Positions 9,128 through 15,787 of a stretch of 17,351 bases of DNA are shown piece by piece. This DNA is from Fidelibacterota bacterium. GTDB lineage: Bacteria; Fidelibacterota; UBA2242; JAFGTP01. The notes under the pieces were generated by a model that was given only the letters and a program-made list of their open reading frames with translations, was not told where the DNA came from and ran no database searches. Within the stretch, counting starts at the first letter, position 1; each line of letters starts with the position of its first letter. The DNA is taken from positions 1 to 17,351 of the forward strand of contig JAIPHI010000039.1 of the NCBI GenBank assembly GCA_021735285.1. The letters run 5' to 3'. Position numbers and translations under genes: made by a program.

Positions 9128-10474
9128 TTAAACTCTTTTGATACTTAACCCTTCTTGCTGCAATAGTTTTTCAATTCTAGATAGAAGTGATGAAAGAAAA
9201 ACAATATAATTATTATCTAAAAATACAACTTTTGAAGAATCACCAAATTTTTTCTCCAGAATAGCCTTTAATCTAATATCATCAATTTTGGCAATCTTTA
9301 TATTGGTATGCACTAGTTCAGAGCCTCTTTGTTGTTTTACTTCTTCAAAAATTTCTTGATAAAAGGGATAATTATTTATTAACCAGCTAATAATTTTAAA
9401 TTCGTGATCGGCTTTTTTAAGTCGGCCCATTTTTATAAAACTGGGGGTTGCTATTAACCGGTTTTGGGAAATTTTGAAGTCTGAGATCATAGCAATTTCT
9501 TTGAGAGTATGAGGGGCTGTATTTTCTAAATTTATTATCAGGGCTTGCTCATTTTTTTGATGCCAGCTGCCGGGTTCTTCTATATTATAATTGTAAAGCA
9601 AATTCGGGGTAGCCTGGTAGTAAACCTGGTCATTTTCACTATATTGGAACAAAATTTTTGAAATGATTCCACCTTTTCTCTTTTCGATAGCCCCGGTATT
9701 ATGATTATTATATAGCAATATCTCCAGAAACCTATCAAAGTCTTTTTCTCTCAACCAGCTTCCATCAGGAAGCATGCCCAGAAAATGTAATATTTGATAA
9801 AATTTTTGGGAGTTAAAATAAACCCAATCTGGAGCATCTATGCAGTCTTGCCAATAATCTATCCAATCCGAGATTAAATATTCACTCTTAAAAGGGTTAG
9901 AATTGTGATACAAATCGCCATCTTTGATTCCCGCCTGGCTATCTATATTTTGATAGAAGTCATGCATAATGCCTTCTAATAAATATTTTCTGTGCTTTTT
10001 CCAGGATTTTTCGTTGAGCTGTTTAGTTTGAAAGGGAAAGGAGAGCTTATCTGCAATCCCGAAAGGAACATAGAATACACTCTTCTCCAGCTTACTCTTC
10101 GCGCTTCTATCTGACCTGCTATGATAGAAACCAAGGAGCCCTTTTCTAATTAAATTTTTTCTGACAACTTTAAATAGGTCTTTATATCTTTGATTAAATG
10201 TGGCGTCGAAACCCGCAGCCGGTTCATAATCATATATTTTTTTGAAGAAATCAACCTTATAATCATTATTAAAATGGGCAATTACAAAAATACCTAAATA
10301 TTCAAGAGGGTCTAAAGATTCTAGAGCCTCATCTACCCCTTTATCAGTTAAGAATTGTTTTAAAAAAAGTTTTTTTGATTTTGCAATTTTTTTGGGGATG
10401 CCTCTAGAATCACAAATGCTGTTTTTATCAGCCTGGGATAAATTGTCGTAAAAATCTTCATACTCATATTTCAT
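9128..10474 (-). CDS. Second helicase-associated partner protein, first gene of the XPB cluster
   Basis: This 448-residue protein is unlike common enzymes. The N-terminus (about 5-65) has a SAP-like or helicase-associated pattern: an LSQADKNSICDSRGIPKK stretch, then ALESLDPLEYLGIFVIA. Helical, aromatic-rich segments follow. The last ~140 residues (about 310-448) follow the same plan as the XPB N-terminal module. They run from a LIINLENT strand to a terminal block, VVFLDNNYIVFLSSLLSRIEKLLQQEGL, that parallels the XPB block ending in KAGYPVQD. No helicase motor or nuclease motif is visible. I start it at the ATG at 10474, because the longer TTG-initiated form would place its start inside the Shine-Dalgarno. 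It is the promoter-proximal gene of the cluster, 257 bp downstream of the UPF0158 gene. Family membership is a by-eye judgement and divergent. Confidence 0.62.
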   Translation of the reverse strand: MKYEYEDFYDNLSQADKNSICDSRGIPKKIAKSKKLFLKQFLTDKGVDEALESLDPLEYLGIFVIAHFNNDYKVDFFKKIYDYEPAAGFDATFNQRYKDLFKVVRKNLIRKGLLGFYHSRSDRSAKSKLEKSVFYVPFGIADKLSFPFQTKQLNEKSWKKHRKYLLEGIMHDFYQNIDSQAGIKDGDLYHNSNPFKSEYLISDWIDYWQDCIDAPDWVYFNSQKFYQILHFLGMLPDGSWLREKDFDRFLEILLYNNHNTGAIEKRKGGIISKILFQYSENDQVYYQATPNLLYNYNIEEPGSWHQKNEQALIINLENTAPHTLKEIAMISDFKISQNRLIATPSFIKMGRLKKADHEFKIISWLINNYPFYQEIFEEVKQQRGSELVHTNIKIAKIDDIRLKAILEKKFGDSSKVVFLDNNYIVFLSSLLSRIEKLLQQEGLSIKRV

Positions 10475-10481
10475 GCAATGG

Positions 10482-10488
10482 CACCTCT
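10482..10488 (-). promoter_or_regulatory. Shine-Dalgarno that fixes the start of the first XPB-cluster gene
   Basis: Read on the minus strand this is AGAGGTG, seven bases before the ATG at 10474. The upstream in-frame TTG at 10492 overlaps this site, so the ATG start is preferred. Confidence 0.6.
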
Positions 10489-10731
10489 GCAATTTTTATT
10501 TTTAATATCACTTATTAGCCTGAAAATGATTAAAACTTTTGGGTCTATGCTCTTTGCAGCCTTAAATAAATTATCTCTTAAGTATTGGCAGGAATAACAC
10601 CTCAATTTTACAGATTCGAATACTTCTGATTAGATGCGTTGTACATAATCCAGGAGTTATTCGCATAAATTATAAATGCCATTAAAATTGTAATACCCTG
10701 ATCAGATGATTTGGAGCAGAGAATGCCACGT

Positions 10732-11208
10732 TCATTTATCATTAATATAATCGATGTCATTTCTTTCACACCATTTAATTACTTTCTGAAGCATTACTCT
10801 ATCGCGGAATTTGAACCAATCATCTCTGATACCCATTTTAAAAACCATATCTTTAAAATAGCGAAAAGCTCCTCTGCCATGGATTGCATTTAGCAATTCC
10901 TGTGTTTTTTCCTCATCTTCCAGAGAATAACAAAAGTCCCGCATGATCTCCCATTCATTGATATCATATTCAGAAGGGAGAGGAACATATCTTTCTTCAT
11001 TTTTATCTTTCTCAATTTTTTTTGCCAGCTCGATATCTCCCTCAAATTCACCAACATCAGATCCACTGGAATGGCTACTATATAAAGTGTCAAAAGTGTC
11101 TTTTGGTATTGTATGAACTTTACCGGTTTTTTTATCTACATAAGAAGAGAATAGATCATTTCCTTCCAATCCAAAAAGGAGGTCACTTATTTTTACTTTT
11201 TTACTCAT
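10732..11208 (-). CDS. UPF0158 family protein
   Basis: This 158-residue acidic protein fits the UPF0158 family along its length. It has an N-terminal VKISDLLFGLE segment with a paired YVDKKTGKV strand (23-31). The hallmark core is YVPLPSEYDINEWEIMRDFC (74-93) and SLEDEE (95-100), then AIHGRGAFRYFKD (108-120), with IRDDWFKFRD downstream. It ends in IKWCERNDIDY. The family has no established biochemical function that I can name. Length is normal. The gene is transcribed toward the XPB cluster but separated from it by 257 bp, so a shared transcript is possible, not shown. The Shine-Dalgarno upstream of its ATG is weak. It is probably an independent cytoplasmic protein. Confidence 0.85.
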   Translation of the reverse strand: MSKKVKISDLLFGLEGNDLFSSYVDKKTGKVHTIPKDTFDTLYSSHSSGSDVGEFEGDIELAKKIEKDKNEERYVPLPSEYDINEWEIMRDFCYSLEDEEKTQELLNAIHGRGAFRYFKDMVFKMGIRDDWFKFRDRVMLQKVIKWCERNDIDYINDK

Positions 11209-11293
11209 AATAGATCTAATTTTTAATTATCTAATACAGAACACCGGAATTTAAAATATTTGTACTGGAAATGTAAGCTGATAATTTTATATT

Positions 11294-11312
11294 AAGGAGG
11301 TTATCAATGTAA
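11294..11312 (+). promoter_or_regulatory. Extended Shine-Dalgarno followed by a start-stop codon pair
   Basis: AAGGAGG at 11294-11300 is followed after six bases by ATG (11307-11309) and directly by TAA (11310-11312). The stretch AAGGAGGTTATCA agrees with the complement of the 16S rRNA 3' end (AAGGAGGTGATCC) at 11 of 13 positions. It looks like a very strong ribosome-binding site with no coding sequence. It could be a regulatory minimal ORF or the remnant of a lost gene. Confidence 0.45.
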
Positions 11313-11410
11313 ATATAAACACCAGGTATATCTTCAGAGTTACTTCTCCCACAGAAAATAAAAAGAGACCAAATCTGTACCTTGAAATAATTGGAAACGG
11401 GAAACTTTCT

Positions 11411-11445
11411 GAATTGAGAATTAAGAATTCTGAATTATGGATTGG
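11411..11445 (+). repeat. Five-unit heptanucleotide repeat, GAATTNN type
   Basis: Five consecutive 7-bp units read GAATTGA, GAATTAA, GAATTCT, GAATTAT and GGATTGG. The last unit is degenerate. The array is non-coding and sits at the left edge of the simple-repeat island. Confidence 0.6.
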
Positions 11446-11459
11446 TGGAGTGGTTTTCT

Positions 11460-11523
11460 GAGGTTAAAGCTGAGGTTGAGGCTGAAAAAAAGAAAAGTGA
11501 GGAGGGAGGAAGGAAAAGGGAAA
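11460..11523 (+). repeat. Hexamer repeat running into a long purine tract
   Basis: Positions 11460-11483 read as four hexamers of the form RRRGYT: GAGGTT, AAAGCT, GAGGTT and GAGGCT. Positions 11484-11523 are then purine on the plus strand except for a single T. Such homopurine tracts can adopt unusual DNA structures, but that is only a possibility here. Confidence 0.55.
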
Positions 11524-11551
11524 TTAAAGCAGAAAGAATTAAAGCAGAAAA
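11522..11551 (+). repeat. 15-bp tandem duplication
   Basis: AATTAAAGCAGAAAG (11522-11536) is followed immediately by AATTAAAGCAGAAAA (11537-11551), identical at 14 of 15 positions. It is part of the same purine-rich island. Confidence 0.65.
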
Positions 11552-11605
11552 CAGAAACTTGAAAAATTGAAGATTGATGGACTGTTATTGGATATTCATT
11601 TTTTT

Positions 11606-11640
11606 ATTCCGTCTTCCGTCTTCCGTATTCTGCCTTCCGG
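11606..11640 (+). repeat. Five-unit heptanucleotide repeat, TTCCGT type
   Basis: Five 7-bp units read ATTCCGT, CTTCCGT, CTTCCGT, ATTCTGC and CTTCCGG. The plus strand is pyrimidine-rich here, opposite to the purine tract upstream. Confidence 0.65.
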
Positions 11641-11673
11641 TCTACAAAATGGAGTATTTCAGTCTCTTTTTAG

Positions 11674-11701
11674 AATCTGATTGTTATTATTAAATCAGAT
11701 T
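11674..11701. repeat. 9-bp perfect inverted repeat
   Basis: AATCTGATT (11674-11682) and AATCAGATT (11693-11701) are exact reverse complements around a 10-nt AT spacer. No T-run follows, so it is not a convincing terminator. Its place upstream of the ATPase operon would suit an operator or an mRNA leader hairpin. Confidence 0.45.
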
Positions 11702-11848
11702 ATCTATTACAACTATAGGATTGTTTTTATTTAGATTAATAATTTTTCAGAAAATCACGAAGTAGGGAGTTTTGAAATTATAAATAAACTACCAAAAGGC
11801 TACAACTCCGTTCTTGACTTTTAATAAATTCACGATTACTTTTGTCTC

Positions 11849-11980
11849 GTGGAATTAGGTTCAAAAATATTATTATGGCTACTTATTTTTATCAGAGTTC
11901 TGATAGCAGGGGGACTGATTTATGTTATTATTACCGAATTTAATCGGATAAAGAAAAAGGATCAGGACGATGGAAGATAA
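11849..11980 (+). CDS. Putative 43-residue single-span membrane protein at the head of the V-ATPase operon
   Basis: This small GTG-initiated frame encodes 43 residues: a short N-terminus (VELGSK), a hydrophobic span at about 7-29 with one internal Arg (R16), and a charged tail, NRIKKKDQDDGR. Charge distribution suggests the C-terminus is cytoplasmic. The reading frame ends 11 bases inside the next gene, as in translationally coupled operons. It also contains that gene's Shine-Dalgarno (AAAGGA, 11956-11961). There is no strong Shine-Dalgarno before its own GTG and no in-frame ATG, which is the main weakness. F-type ATP synthase operons often start with a small membrane protein (AtpI or AtpZ). 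This could be an analogous assembly or accessory factor, but I recognise no family. Confidence 0.5.
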   Translation: MELGSKILLWLLIFIRVLIAGGLIYVIITEFNRIKKKDQDDGR

Positions 11981-12281
11981 AATTGGAAAAATTATAGAAA
12001 TAGAAAAAGAAGCCAGTAAAAAGGTGAGAGCGGCTGAAGAGGAAGCAAATAAACTAAGAGAACAGGCCGAACAAAAAAAAGAGGAAATAATTCAGGAAGC
12101 CGAACAAAAAGCACAAAGGATAGCTGCTAATTTTGATGATAAATTGCATGATTATAAAGAAGAGTTAGAGACAAAGATTGAAAAAAATAATAAAAAATTT
12201 GAAAAGAAATTAAAGCATAAATATTCAGATAAAAAGGACGGTATTCTGAATAATTTAGTTGAAAAACTATTAAAAAAATAA
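11970..12281 (+). CDS. V/A-type ATPase subunit G/H (peripheral stalk)
   Basis: This 103-residue protein is almost entirely a charged coiled coil of Lys, Glu, Ala and Gln (for example IEIEKEASKKVRAAEEEANK at 9-28). That is typical of the V/A-ATPase G/H subunit, which pairs with subunit E to form the peripheral stalk that holds the catalytic head against the membrane stator. The last ~20 residues are less coiled and basic. Start ATG is preceded by AAAGGA at 11956-11961, eight bases upstream. Its stop codon directly abuts the ATG of subunit C. Coiled-coil proteins are easy to misassign, but the position as first long gene of a full V-ATPase operon makes the call solid. Confidence 0.82.
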   Translation: MEDKIGKIIEIEKEASKKVRAAEEEANKLREQAEQKKEEIIQEAEQKAQRIAANFDDKLHDYKEELETKIEKNNKKFEKKLKHKYSDKKDGILNNLVEKLLKK

Positions 12282-13145
12282 ATGTATTATTCAATATATC
12301 CCAGATTAAGGGTCATTTTTACTTATCTCCCGGAACAACGTAATAGACGGGAACTAATAGAAGCAGAAAGTAAAGAAGATTTTATTAGCCGCGTAAAAAG
12401 TCTGCGGCTACTATCTCGCTTCCCTCCCAAAAGTAATGATTTAGAGGAATATTTTAATAGCAAGCCCTTCATTTATTCTCAACAAATATTATCAGAGCTG
12501 GAAGGAAGCGCTTCTATTTTTTTTGAAAATTATTTAAAAATATATGAATTGGAAGATATAAGAAATGCTATATCCGGGAGATACGGAAAATTCATTTTTT
12601 TTACAGACGATAAATATAAATTAGGCGAAATTGGGGAACAACTCGAGGATACGTCCTGGAAAGAATCGTGGACCAGAGGATATAATCGCTATAAAGAAAA
12701 CAATGATCCTATGGAAATAGAATTTGTCCTTGAAAATTATTATTACTATATCCTCCTTGATTCGTTGGATGATCTAAGCTGGTCAGATAGGAGGGTTACT
12801 GAGAGTTATACTATAGATTGGATAAAATTAATAAATCAATATCGTTATAATCGCTTGCTATCTAATTATAAACTGGAAGATTTTGAAATAAAGCAATATT
12901 TAATTAATCATAAATCCATTAGTCAGGATATAAATAAAATGCAAGGGCTGGATCAGGATAGTTATAAGCAACAATTTTATAAACTATGTTATAATACCTT
13001 TAAAAAGGAAATGTTTACAATGGCTTCTTTGATTGCTTTTTTTAATATTTTTAGAATGGAATTCCAACAGCTTACTGCAATTTATAGAGGAGTTATATAT
13101 AATATTAAGAAGGACCTAATTAATACTGTGGTAGGTGAGGGATAG
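12282..13145 (+). CDS. V/A-type ATPase subunit C (d/AC39 family)
   Basis: The protein is predicted to be the soluble funnel-shaped adaptor that sits on the c-ring and couples it to the central shaft. At 287 residues it is somewhat shorter than the usual ~320-350. The AC39 pattern is recognisable: an N-terminal YPRLRVIFTYL, an EFVLENYYYYILLDSL helix (about 147-162), the WIKLINQYRYNRLL segment (about 180-193), and a C-terminal TMASLIAFFNIFRMEFQQL..IYRGVIYNI helix pair. Translation starts on the base after the subunit G stop and has almost no Shine-Dalgarno of its own, so coupling is likely. It ends one base before subunit I begins. The sequence is divergent, so the call rests on both pattern and operon position. 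Confidence 0.83.
   Translation: MYYSIYPRLRVIFTYLPEQRNRRELIEAESKEDFISRVKSLRLLSRFPPKSNDLEEYFNSKPFIYSQQILSELEGSASIFFENYLKIYELEDIRNAISGRYGKFIFFTDDKYKLGEIGEQLEDTSWKESWTRGYNRYKENNDPMEIEFVLENYYYYILLDSLDDLSWSDRRVTESYTIDWIKLINQYRYNRLLSNYKLEDFEIKQYLINHKSISQDINKMQGLDQDSYKQQFYKLCYNTFKKEMFTMASLIAFFNIFRMEFQQLTAIYRGVIYNIKKDLINTVVGEG
13133..13142 (+). promoter_or_regulatory. Shine-Dalgarno that decides the subunit I start
   Basis: AGGTGAGGGA lies just before the ATG at 13147. A GTG four codons earlier (13135) lies inside this site and inside the end of subunit C, so the ATG is the preferred start. Confidence 0.55.
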
Positions 13146-13146
13146 T

Positions 13147-15042
13147 ATGTGGTTACCGGAATCGATGACGCATTTATTGTTTGCCGCAAAACAAGAAAAG
13201 TTAAATAAAGCAATAGATTTTATTGGGCAGAAAGAGGAATTTCATTTAATCAAAGTCGAGGATCAAAGTCTTAAACAACCTCGCACAGAATCTAAAATAA
13301 CAAAACTAAAACAGCAAAAAAATGACATTGAAAAAATCATCGATTATTTTGGTTTTAGCACTGATCATATTGAAGCAGAAGCAGTAAAACCTGGCGAGGT
13401 TATAAGAGAAGCTGATAATTTTATTAAGCGGTTTAATCGGGAACTTGAAAAACGCTCCGAAAAAAGGGAGCGGCTTGAAAAGGAAGAATTTCAGCTGGAT
13501 GTAGTTGCCGAGCTATTATCACTTTTTCCGGATACTGATTTTGAGATTCAAGAGCTTTTCGAAGGGCAGTATTTCAATATGGAAGGTGGAACCATTCCTC
13601 TTGGAGATAGAGAGAGCCTGGAAGACGTCGAAGATGTAGAAGGATTTTATATATTTCATAGTGCTCCGGTTAAAGAATCCCTTCCAGTATTAATATTTTA
13701 TTCCAAAGACGAGCAAGATAGATTAAAAAGATTAAGTAATAGAATACGATTCACAAAGACCGATAAATTCTACGATTTTACAGGCACAATTAACGAATGT
13801 AAAGAAGAAGTTGAAATCGAATTCTGGGAAATCAATGAAGAGCGCACCCAAATTCAATCAACGATTCTCGATATGGGAGAGGATGGTCGCGAGAATTTAA
13901 TGACATTAAATAAGAGAATAGAGACGGCCCTCAGGGAATTAAGCTGGATAAATAAAATGGGTCGAACTAAAAATGTATATTTCATTAATTCCTATATACC
14001 CACAAGTTCTACCCGAAAAATAAAAAAAGAGATAGATGCGGATGATGATTTATATATAATTGAAGAGGAAAGAATTCAAAGGGATAGCGAAAAAGCTGAA
14101 GGAACTCCCATAAAACTTAAAAATCCGGGTTTTATTAGTCCTTTTGAAAGTTTAATCACAACTTATGGAGTTCCTTCCTATAAAGGTATAGACCCGACAG
14201 TACCCACAATGCTGACATTCCTGATTATGTTTGGGATAATGTTTGCAGATATTGGCCATGGATTTGTATTATTTATACTTGGAATTGGGATGGGGCTTTT
14301 TAAATTTTTAAAAAATTATTCTTACTATCTAACATACATGGGCCTTTCCGCAATGATATTTGGGGCACTTTTTGGTGATTTTTTTGGATCTCATTCGTTT
14401 CACCCACTTTGGTTCTCCCCTTTTGAGAATGTCCAGCAGGCTATGTTATTAGGACTTTATTTTGGCATTTTTATGGTAAGTACCGGTTTTCTTTTAAGAA
14501 TAGTGGAAAATCTAATTAATAAAGATTTTGAAGAACTATTCCTATCGGCGGAAGGCATTCCCGGGTTTATATTTTATATTTCTTTGATTTTGGTTCTTTT
14601 TTCAACAATTAAAGCCCATCCGGGTAATATTATTTATTTTGAAATTGCTCTAACAATGCTTGCAATACTTGTGATTGCTCTGGGACGACCTATTAAAGAA
14701 GCTATTACAAGTGGTCTGGAGGGTGAGACTTTATTGGAATCGATGGTTGAGATTATTCATATCTCCATTGCTGTATTTTCAAACACATTATCATTTATTC
14801 GTATAGCAGCTTTTAATGTAGCCCATGTTATTTTAACATTATCAATTATAAAAATAGCCGGAATGTTTGGAGGGAGCTCCACAGGTGGTAAATTATCAAT
14901 GCTTATTTTGGGGCATTTTATGGTGATAGTACTGGAAGGACTAATTGTTTTTATTCAGACTTTGAGACTAGAATATTATGAGTTCTATTCCAGGTTCTTT
15001 ATAACTGGAAATTTGCCTTACAAACCAGTTAAAATAAAATAA
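13147..15042 (+). CDS. V/A-type ATPase subunit I (a-subunit, membrane stator)
   Basis: This subunit forms the stator half-channels that carry ions to and from the c-ring. The 631-residue chain has a cytoplasmic N-terminal half (about 1-345) rich in coiled coil, with the usual MTHLLFAAKQEKL start, and a membrane half with about seven or eight helices. The entry motif PTVPTMLTFLIMFGIMFADIGHG is typical, as is the GALFGDFFG segment. The essential Arg of the ion path is R552 in SFIRIAAFNVAHVIL, and the conserved C-terminal helix carries R607 in QTLRLEYYEFYSRFF. Length is normal for the bacterial family. It follows subunit C by one base and precedes subunit K by 12 bases. Confidence 0.95.
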   Translation: MWLPESMTHLLFAAKQEKLNKAIDFIGQKEEFHLIKVEDQSLKQPRTESKITKLKQQKNDIEKIIDYFGFSTDHIEAEAVKPGEVIREADNFIKRFNRELEKRSEKRERLEKEEFQLDVVAELLSLFPDTDFEIQELFEGQYFNMEGGTIPLGDRESLEDVEDVEGFYIFHSAPVKESLPVLIFYSKDEQDRLKRLSNRIRFTKTDKFYDFTGTINECKEEVEIEFWEINEERTQIQSTILDMGEDGRENLMTLNKRIETALRELSWINKMGRTKNVYFINSYIPTSSTRKIKKEIDADDDLYIIEEERIQRDSEKAEGTPIKLKNPGFISPFESLITTYGVPSYKGIDPTVPTMLTFLIMFGIMFADIGHGFVLFILGIGMGLFKFLKNYSYYLTYMGLSAMIFGALFGDFFGSHSFHPLWFSPFENVQQAMLLGLYFGIFMVSTGFLLRIVENLINKDFEELFLSAEGIPGFIFYISLILVLFSTIKAHPGNIIYFEIALTMLAILVIALGRPIKEAITSGLEGETLLESMVEIIHISIAVFSNTLSFIRIAAFNVAHVILTLSIIKIAGMFGGSSTGGKLSMLILGHFMVIVLEGLIVFIQTLRLEYYEFYSRFFITGNLPYKPVKIK

Positions 15043-15054
15043 ACAGGAGGAAAA

Positions 15055-15450
15055 ATGACTAAGTTAGCTTCTATATTTAAGAATATGCAAGGGATAAATA
15101 AAGCAATTTCAGTAATCGCTGGCTTATTTTTAATATTTGGTCTTCTTGGAATTATATTTAGTCCGGTCGGTCTCTTTGCTCAAGAAGGAGCAGTTCAGGA
15201 ACAAGCTCAATCGGGAACCAACAAAGTTACAGGTAGTTCTGCCAGTATGGCTTTTTTAGCAGCCGGTCTGGCACTTGGGATTTCCGTTCTAGGCGCCGGG
15301 ATAGCTCTTTCAAAAATTGGCTCAGCAGCTGTAGCAGCAATTGCCGAAAAACCTGAAATTACCGGTCGAGTAATTGTATTTGCTGGCCTTGCTGAAGGAT
15401 TAGCTATATGGGGCTTAATTGTTGCTGTTCTTATTTTAGGTAAGATATAA
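15055..15450 (+). CDS. V/A-type ATPase subunit K (c-ring proteolipid)
   Basis: This membrane subunit forms the rotor ring. The core is one two-helix hairpin (about 63-131) with the conserved AAIAEKPE loop (94-101) and the ion-binding carboxylate E114 in LAEGLAIWGL. Unusually, about 60 residues precede it. A hydrophobic helix at 17-41 ends in SPVGLFAQEG, which resembles a signal peptide cleaved after A42, then a Gln/Ser-rich linker (43-62). The helix-1 position that is Gln in sodium-binding rings (GIGQG) is Leu here (GIALS, L85). The residue after E114 is Gly, not Ser or Thr. Both changes favour proton over sodium coupling. A strong AGGAGG (15045-15050) precedes the ATG, as expected for a subunit needed in many copies. 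Confidence 0.92.
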   Translation: MTKLASIFKNMQGINKAISVIAGLFLIFGLLGIIFSPVGLFAQEGAVQEQAQSGTNKVTGSSASMAFLAAGLALGISVLGAGIALSKIGSAAVAAIAEKPEITGRVIVFAGLAEGLAIWGLIVAVLILGKI

Positions 15451-15484
15451 GAGTCAACTGCTAAGCCTTGAGGGATTTAAGCAA

Positions 15485-15787
15485 ATGAAAATTAAACTCA
15501 TAGGGGATAAGTTCACCTGTCGGGGATTCCGATTGGCTGGTATTGATACGGTCGCAGTCGAAGATGAATCTGAATTAAAAGATGTTTTTCAGGAATCCAT
15601 CGCAGATCAGGATATGGCTATTTTATTTATTACCGAAAAGAAAGCTGAACCGATCAAGACTATGATCCAGGAACAGAAAATGGAGAGTGAACTGCCTCTT
15701 ATTGTTGAAATTCCTGATAAAGAAGGCTGGCAGGAAAGAGGGAAAGTGTTAAAATTAATAAATAGGACGCTGTCAATCGATATATGA
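15485..15787 (+). CDS. V/A-type ATPase subunit F (central shaft)
   Basis: This small soluble subunit of 100 residues fits the V-ATPase F family. It has an N-terminal MKIKLIGDKFTCRGFRLAGI strand-helix, a central DMAILFITEKKAE motif (about 39-51) and LPLIVEIPDKEG (about 67-78). It binds subunit D in the rotating shaft. It has a GAGGGA Shine-Dalgarno at 15470-15475, nine bases before the ATG. It is 34 bp after subunit K, the widest gap in the operon, which may allow separate translation control. Its TGA overlaps the ATG of subunit E (ATGA). In many bacterial operons F comes after E and C and directly before A; here E lies between F and A. Confidence 0.92.
   Translation: MKIKLIGDKFTCRGFRLAGIDTVAVEDESELKDVFQESIADQDMAILFITEKKAEPIKTMIQEQKMESELPLIVEIPDKEGWQERGKVLKLINRTLSIDI

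Larger units (their letters stand above)
11209..11848. other. 640-bp non-coding region with repeats and an orphan initiation site
   Basis: No convincing protein gene is seen on either strand. The stretch lies between the divergent UPF0158 gene and the ATPase operon, so both promoters should be in it. From left to right it holds an extended Shine-Dalgarno with ATG-TAA (11294-11312), a simple-repeat island (11411-11640), and a 9-bp inverted repeat (11674-11701). TTGACT at 11815-11820 could be the -35 of an ATPase-operon promoter. Its best-spaced -10, TACTTT at 11837-11842, is poor. No tRNA, riboswitch fold or CRISPR array was recognised. Confidence 0.6.

Noticed and set aside
10475..10492. Longer TTG start for the first XPB-cluster gene
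   Set aside because: The TTG lies inside the Shine-Dalgarno region, and the ATG six codons later has ideal spacing.
11285..11464. A 59-codon open frame overlapping the extended Shine-Dalgarno
   Set aside because: It is not in frame with the ATG at 11307, has no usable start codon, and runs into the GAATTNN repeat.
11437..11562. A 41-residue ATG frame rich in Lys and Arg across the purine tract
   Set aside because: It has no ribosome binding site, and its composition is explained by the simple repeats. All frames here give similarly low-complexity peptides.
11606..11640. CRISPR-like repeat array
   Set aside because: The 7-bp units are directly adjacent with no spacers, and no cas genes are present.
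13135..13146. Longer GTG start for subunit I
   Set aside because: The GTG is part of the Shine-Dalgarno and of the end of subunit C. The ATG at 13147 gives the usual N-terminus.
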